A model generated the notes under the pieces. That model worked only from the letters and a program-made list of their open reading frames with translations, made no database searches and was not told the origin of the DNA. A stretch of DNA of 64,000 nucleotides from Trema orientale (taxonomy: Eukaryota > Streptophyta > Magnoliopsida > Rosales > Cannabaceae): positions 194,732 to 258,731 of the forward strand of contig JXTC01000103.1 in NCBI GenBank assembly GCA_002914845.1, read 5' to 3'. Numbering within the stretch: position 1 is the stretch's first letter; every line of letters begins with the position of its first letter. Both the position numbers and the translations under genes were made by a program. Below, one piece after another: positions 59,478 through 64,000 of this stretch.

Positions 59478-60640
59478 GTTACCTAATTCAAAGAGTATTT
59501 CTTTTAAAAAATAAAATAAAAATAAAATTGAGGACTGATAAATCACAAATGACCGTGTACCAACTCCAAAGTTAAAAGTTAATTATGTATATAAAACTAG
59601 AGTACTATTAGAGTACTCACAATCATTAATCCGCGTTAAAAGATGTGATGTATGTGATATTTCAATCATACTATTTAGAATTGTAAAGTCGAAAATTATG
59701 ACATATCATTTAGTGTAAAACTATAATTTTAAGAGGTGGAATCCAACACAAGATTTACATGTATGACCTATACTCATGTTAGCGTGCAAGTACCCATAAC
59801 ATTGCACAAAACACGCTTCACAAACAGATCGTAATTTTGAATTTTTTGCAAATCAAAATTATATAGTTTAAAGGTCTTGTATGTAAAAATATAATAAAAC
59901 AAATAATGCTCATAATTTACAAGAAAAAAAAAATTGTACTTAATAAAGGGACATAATTTTCACCTATAACATTTTAACTTGTGTGGTTAAAAATTATATT
60001 TCATCAGTTAAGATAAAGTTTTTATGTCAATTATAAATAGCTTTAGCATTCCTCATAAAAGAAATACATAAATTAGTCAATTAACGTCTTGCTTTATAAT
60101 ATTTTTATTTTTATTTCTTTTTAAAGTAATTGTGTTCTTTGTTTTCGAAAAGTGAAGAGCATAGTCGAATATGTGTCTTCTTTTCAAATAATAACAAAGA
60201 AAAAAAATAGTGGAATATTTTCAACAAGCTCTACATAATCGCTAGGAATTTTTATTTTTTCTTTTCCCTTTGCACAGTTACTCGTGAATTTAGATTATCT
60301 CAGTTAGATTGACAATAACTGCCGTTTTATGCAAAGGTAATAACGACATATTCTGTCGTGTGTTTGTTTCGTTTTATTTTTGAACTACAATTTTAAGTGG
60401 CGCGCCATTTAAAAAAAATAAATATATAAAAAGGCATGTCATTTGTCTTTAATTGAAAACTGGTATGTCGTTTTATTTGTGAATTTTCCTTCACAAACAA
60501 ACGAAGCGTTGATTGTCATTGTGGAGAAAACGGCAGTTTATCAGTTTCGTTCATTTTTCATTTTCTTTTTTTTTTTGCAAAAAAAAAAAAGAAAAGAAGA
60601 ATATATATTTAGTTTCTTTTTTTTTTTTAATTTATGGGGT
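59478..60640. other. AT-rich intergenic DNA, no gene
   Basis: I see only A/T runs (for example near 60560-60625). No supported feature. Confidence 0.35.
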
Positions 60641-60644
60641 TAAT

Positions 60645-60985
60645 TTTACTTTTAGCCCCCAATTATATGGTCAATTGTAATTTTAACTCTATACTTTAAA
60701 ATGTGTGTTAGTTTGTTACCATGACTTATATTTTTGTCTTAATATTAGTCCTTAAACCTTCAAATATCTAGTTCGGGTCTTCAAACTATAATTTTGTTTT
60801 AGTTTGTGCTCCTATTCTAATTTTGAAACTTTGTTCAAAACTGAGATAAAAGACATTGTTCAAGGGCCAAAACTAGACATTTGAAAGTTCAGTTATTGGC
60901 CTAATTAACCAAGACAAAAATATAGTTGTATGGCCACAACCAACACAACTGTAATTTCAATGGCTAATTTAGGCTGATCCTATAG
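60645..60985. mobile_element. Small inverted-repeat element (decayed foldback type)
   Basis: The left arm contains TATTTTTGTCTTAATATTAG and CTTCAAATATCTAGTTCGGG. The right arm, inverted, contains TATTTTTGTCTTGGTTAATTAGG and CTTTCAAATGTCTAGTTTTG (the first quoted here as its first 20 bases: TATTTTTGTCTTGGTTAATT). The arms are clearly related, but the ends and target duplication are not resolved. Confidence 0.5.
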
Positions 60986-63900
60986 CTCTGGAGCCAAAAA
61001 TAAAATAACCTTATTCATATATATAAACCACGTATCGCTTCAATTTTAATCACAATATATTACTTCCTCCAAATAGGCTGTCATTTTTCAGTGTCTTCTT
61101 CGTTATATGAAACAACATTGATTTGGGTTCTCCCGAACAACCAAACGACATGTTGTTTAAGTTGAGTACTGTTGTTGATCAAAGAAACGGATATTCGTTT
61201 AAATTACGTGTTGTTTTTCGTGGTGAAATAAACGATTCTTTCGTTAACATACTTAGTATCTAATATCTATCTTCGTCAAATGATAATAGATCAACGACAT
61301 TTCTATATGTGGAGTGTCGAACTGTCTTTTTCTCGCATATAAATGACACGTCGTTTAACCGTTTCATCACCTGCTTTTTACCTTTCATTTGAGTATCTTT
61401 TTATCACATTATTTATTCCCATCAATTCTAATTGCGTACATTCATCAATCGACTCCAAACTTGCTATAAGTTTATAACGGACTGAGCTATATATAGCTTG
61501 ATATAATATGGTAATTAATCTACCGTTGGATCATACCTATCAATAGGTTAAAAAAAAAAATACCTATTGAATTGGGAATCATATATATATATATGTATAT
61601 ATATTTGATAAGAAACGGTGGAATTCATTAAAGGCATGCAACAAATCGAATTACAAAATGAAGGTCTATCAATATACTACAAGTCAGAGACTAAGAGACC
61701 AACAATTACAATCAGAGAGAACTTCCACTAGAATGGAGGAGATCTCTAGCTTACCGAATGTAGATGTACACTATAACCACTTAGCAATATTATGAGCTGC
61801 GAAGTTGGAGACTCTTCCTATAATTAAGGGACGTAGACCATGCAGAATATATACATATATATATATATATATTTCTCTTGATTGGAAGTTTGAGAATGAT
61901 AAAATTTGTCGCTCAATATATGATAATGGACTGACTGGAAATAATACTTGCATCAAATTTTTTTGATGCTACACTATTGTCATTGAGTTTGGTCCTATCT
62001 AAGACCAGATATAAGGGCGATTCAACTATATATTTCTGATTTCTCTGTGATTCTGTGCATACGAAAAGAAAAGAAAAGGAAAGAAACATAATTTTTTGTC
62101 CATCTGGCTTTCCCCTACAGGGAACGCCACACAAAAATTGGTACACGCATTACTTATATGGCATTGTCATCAAATAGATGTTTGATCGATTCTTTCACCA
62201 CTAAGCTACAAAATAGAGGTCATTTTGATTGGTGGCATTGCAACATGTGCACAATCCTTTTGCACTAGTAGAAATTGTAACATGTGAAGAATTTAGACGA
62301 AAATTGTGTATCGATTAAGAAGCCGCAATAATTATATATGCAAATCAAATTGAAATGGAATATTACTTATACTTTTTCTCCATGGATGATTGACAAATGT
62401 ATATAATGTATTGAATGCTTGTCTTTGTGTTCGGATCAAATCGTTTTTAATTATAAAATGTGTGAAACGAGTTGATATAATCTCTAATTTTCTTTCTTTG
62501 ATTGGAATAACTTTTTAATGTAATCGATGACTTTCTTTCTGCCACCACTTTTAGTTGAAATGAAAGCCCTTTGTTTGAAATAAACTCAACAAGGATAATG
62601 ATATGGCAAGTTGTATCTTTTGTTTATGATTGTCTCAAAGTACAGCTTATCTATTAACAGATTATATAAAAAAAACAAATAACGAAAGAAGGGACGGTGG
62701 GGAAAAAAGAGAGAAAAATATTGTTCAAAAAAGGAGAAAACTTGTCCTTTTTCCATTATAATAAGAGAGAACATGATAAGATGGAATACTTGTATCATGA
62801 TAAGTTGCGATTTCTCAATTTTTCTTTTACACTTATAGTTATCGAAACCGTTGATTATAAGATAAAAATAAAGAAGACAAGAAAACACTTTTTGATCTAT
62901 GAATTTAAAGTTAATTAAAACTTTTGAAGTACGATGCACTTGTGGTTGATGAACGACTAATTAAGCGTTGCGGAACTTCTTTATTCGTTTGGCAGAACTT
63001 GACAGTAACAACCAAAGAAAAGCTTGAAAAATTAACAAAGAGACACTAAAGTTTAGAAGAAATAATATTGATCACATATAAAAACCGATAAAGTCATGAA
63101 GGACCAGTATTATTGTGATATGATTAGACACTCAATTATTAATTAGATGAAATAGAAGATTAAGAGATTTCTTTCTTCTAGAATCAAGCACGGGTTAGTA
63201 ATCTAAGAATTCAAAAGTAAATAAAACTAAACGAAAAAATTTAGATTGCAACATTTTTCTCAAACTTTTTCCTAATTAAAATTTCAAAAATAATCAAATC
63301 ACAAGATTTCATGTCATAATTACAAGAAATTAGTCTTTTTACAACAAGTATTTACAAGGTACTTTTATGTATATTGTAAAAGACACGTTTTTACAACTTA
63401 CTTAGAATATTAACAAGGGGCAGTTGTAAATACAACTCTAAAGGCCTTTAAAACGAGCGGATGCGGAAAAATAAGTAAAAAGCTAGACTATACTACAACA
63501 ATCCATAGATGCTTGTAATTATCTTTAATTGACAACTGGCCATCCTATTATTTACAAGGAACAAAAAGAGTTGAAATTATAAATAGTTAAGCCAAAAAAC
63601 GCACTAGCGCGAAATGTTCGCGCCCTTATTTCGTCTTAGCCCCAAATCTTTCAAACTTTTCAGATGCCCTTAGACTCCAACACCAAATTATGGGGGGAAA
63701 GCATTAATCGAGAAAAAGCAGCGAAACTTAATTAGCCCCAAATCTTTCAAACTCTTCAGATCCCCTTAGATTCTAGCCCCAAATTATCCTCTGAATCTGA
63801 AATCTCCCAAAAGAGAGCTGATATTGGTGGCAGCAAAGACTATAAGTTGTGGCGGCAGCGGTGGTCGTGTTCACTCACTATCGACCATCGATTTCAACTA

Positions 63901-64000
63901 GGTTAGTGTATACCTTCATCTTCATCTTTAAAACTTTTATTTCTTTTTGTTCTTTCTAAAATCAGTATGAAAAATCATTTTAATTAGTTTCATATGCCAA
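60986..64000. other. Gene-free intergenic DNA to the end of the window
   Basis: Items noted: a fragment at 61510-61590 related to the dispersed repeat at 27255 and 31440; TA microsatellites near 61582-61600 and 61855-61872; a TTACAAGAAATTAGTC motif at 63321 resembling a CACTA terminus; and a duplicated phrase, TAGCCCCAAATCTTTCAAAC, at 63638 and 63733. No gene is recognised. The GC-richer text after 63830 could be a 5' UTR of a gene lying beyond the window. Confidence 0.4.

Overview
The window is nuclear DNA of a flowering plant, almost certainly a eudicot. The evidence is short AT-rich introns with GT-AG borders, plant gene families, and a dense mix of Ty3/gypsy and Ty1/copia LTR elements, an L1-type LINE, SINEs and many MITEs. 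The species cannot be fixed from the sequence. Base composition is strongly AT-rich outside genes, and the gene exons stand out as GC-rich islands.

Only three intact host genes are supported. (1) At 21950-23476 on the minus strand is an intronless, PLP-dependent aromatic L-amino acid decarboxylase. Its diagnostic residues point to a tryptophan decarboxylase, which makes tryptamine from tryptophan. (2) At 47398-50227 on the plus strand is a nine-exon equilibrative nucleoside transporter of 417 residues. (3) At 52320-54064 on the minus strand is a two-exon, GPI-anchored, cysteine-rich SPARK-type protein resembling Arabidopsis At4g28100. Genes 2 and 3 are convergent, and a complete hAT-type MITE sits between their 3' ends. 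I see no operon-like or pathway link among the three genes.

Layout. 1-7648: old Ty3/gypsy chromovirus whose left LTR runs off the window, with the end of its pol in opposite orientation. 7649-9160: minus-strand remnant of a Tat/Athila-type gypsy 3' end. 9180-11322: AT-rich, with a degenerate tandem repeat. 11323-18121: Ty1/copia element on the minus strand. 18831-21372: 5'-truncated LINE with a perfect 12-bp target-site duplication. 21950-23580: decarboxylase gene and promoter. 23581-33683: gene-free MITE field with CACTA-like ends, hAT-, PIF- and Mutator-type MITEs and microsatellites. 33684-38861: second, older Ty1/copia element on the minus strand. 39160-39685: foldback element with a 9-bp target-site duplication. 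41500-45400: a probable Mutator-like element with long inverted arms and a decayed transposase tail. 45550-46475: MITE plus tandem repeat. 46800-54420: transporter and GPI-protein genes. 54420-64000: gene-free, with a second copy of the foldback element (55361-55877), SINE-like pieces and simple repeats.

From LTR comparisons by eye, the minus-strand copia at 11323-18121 is the youngest LTR element (about 4.5% in the outer LTR), the gypsy is older (about 7.5%) and the 33684-38861 copia is oldest (about 10%). All three are broken fossils.
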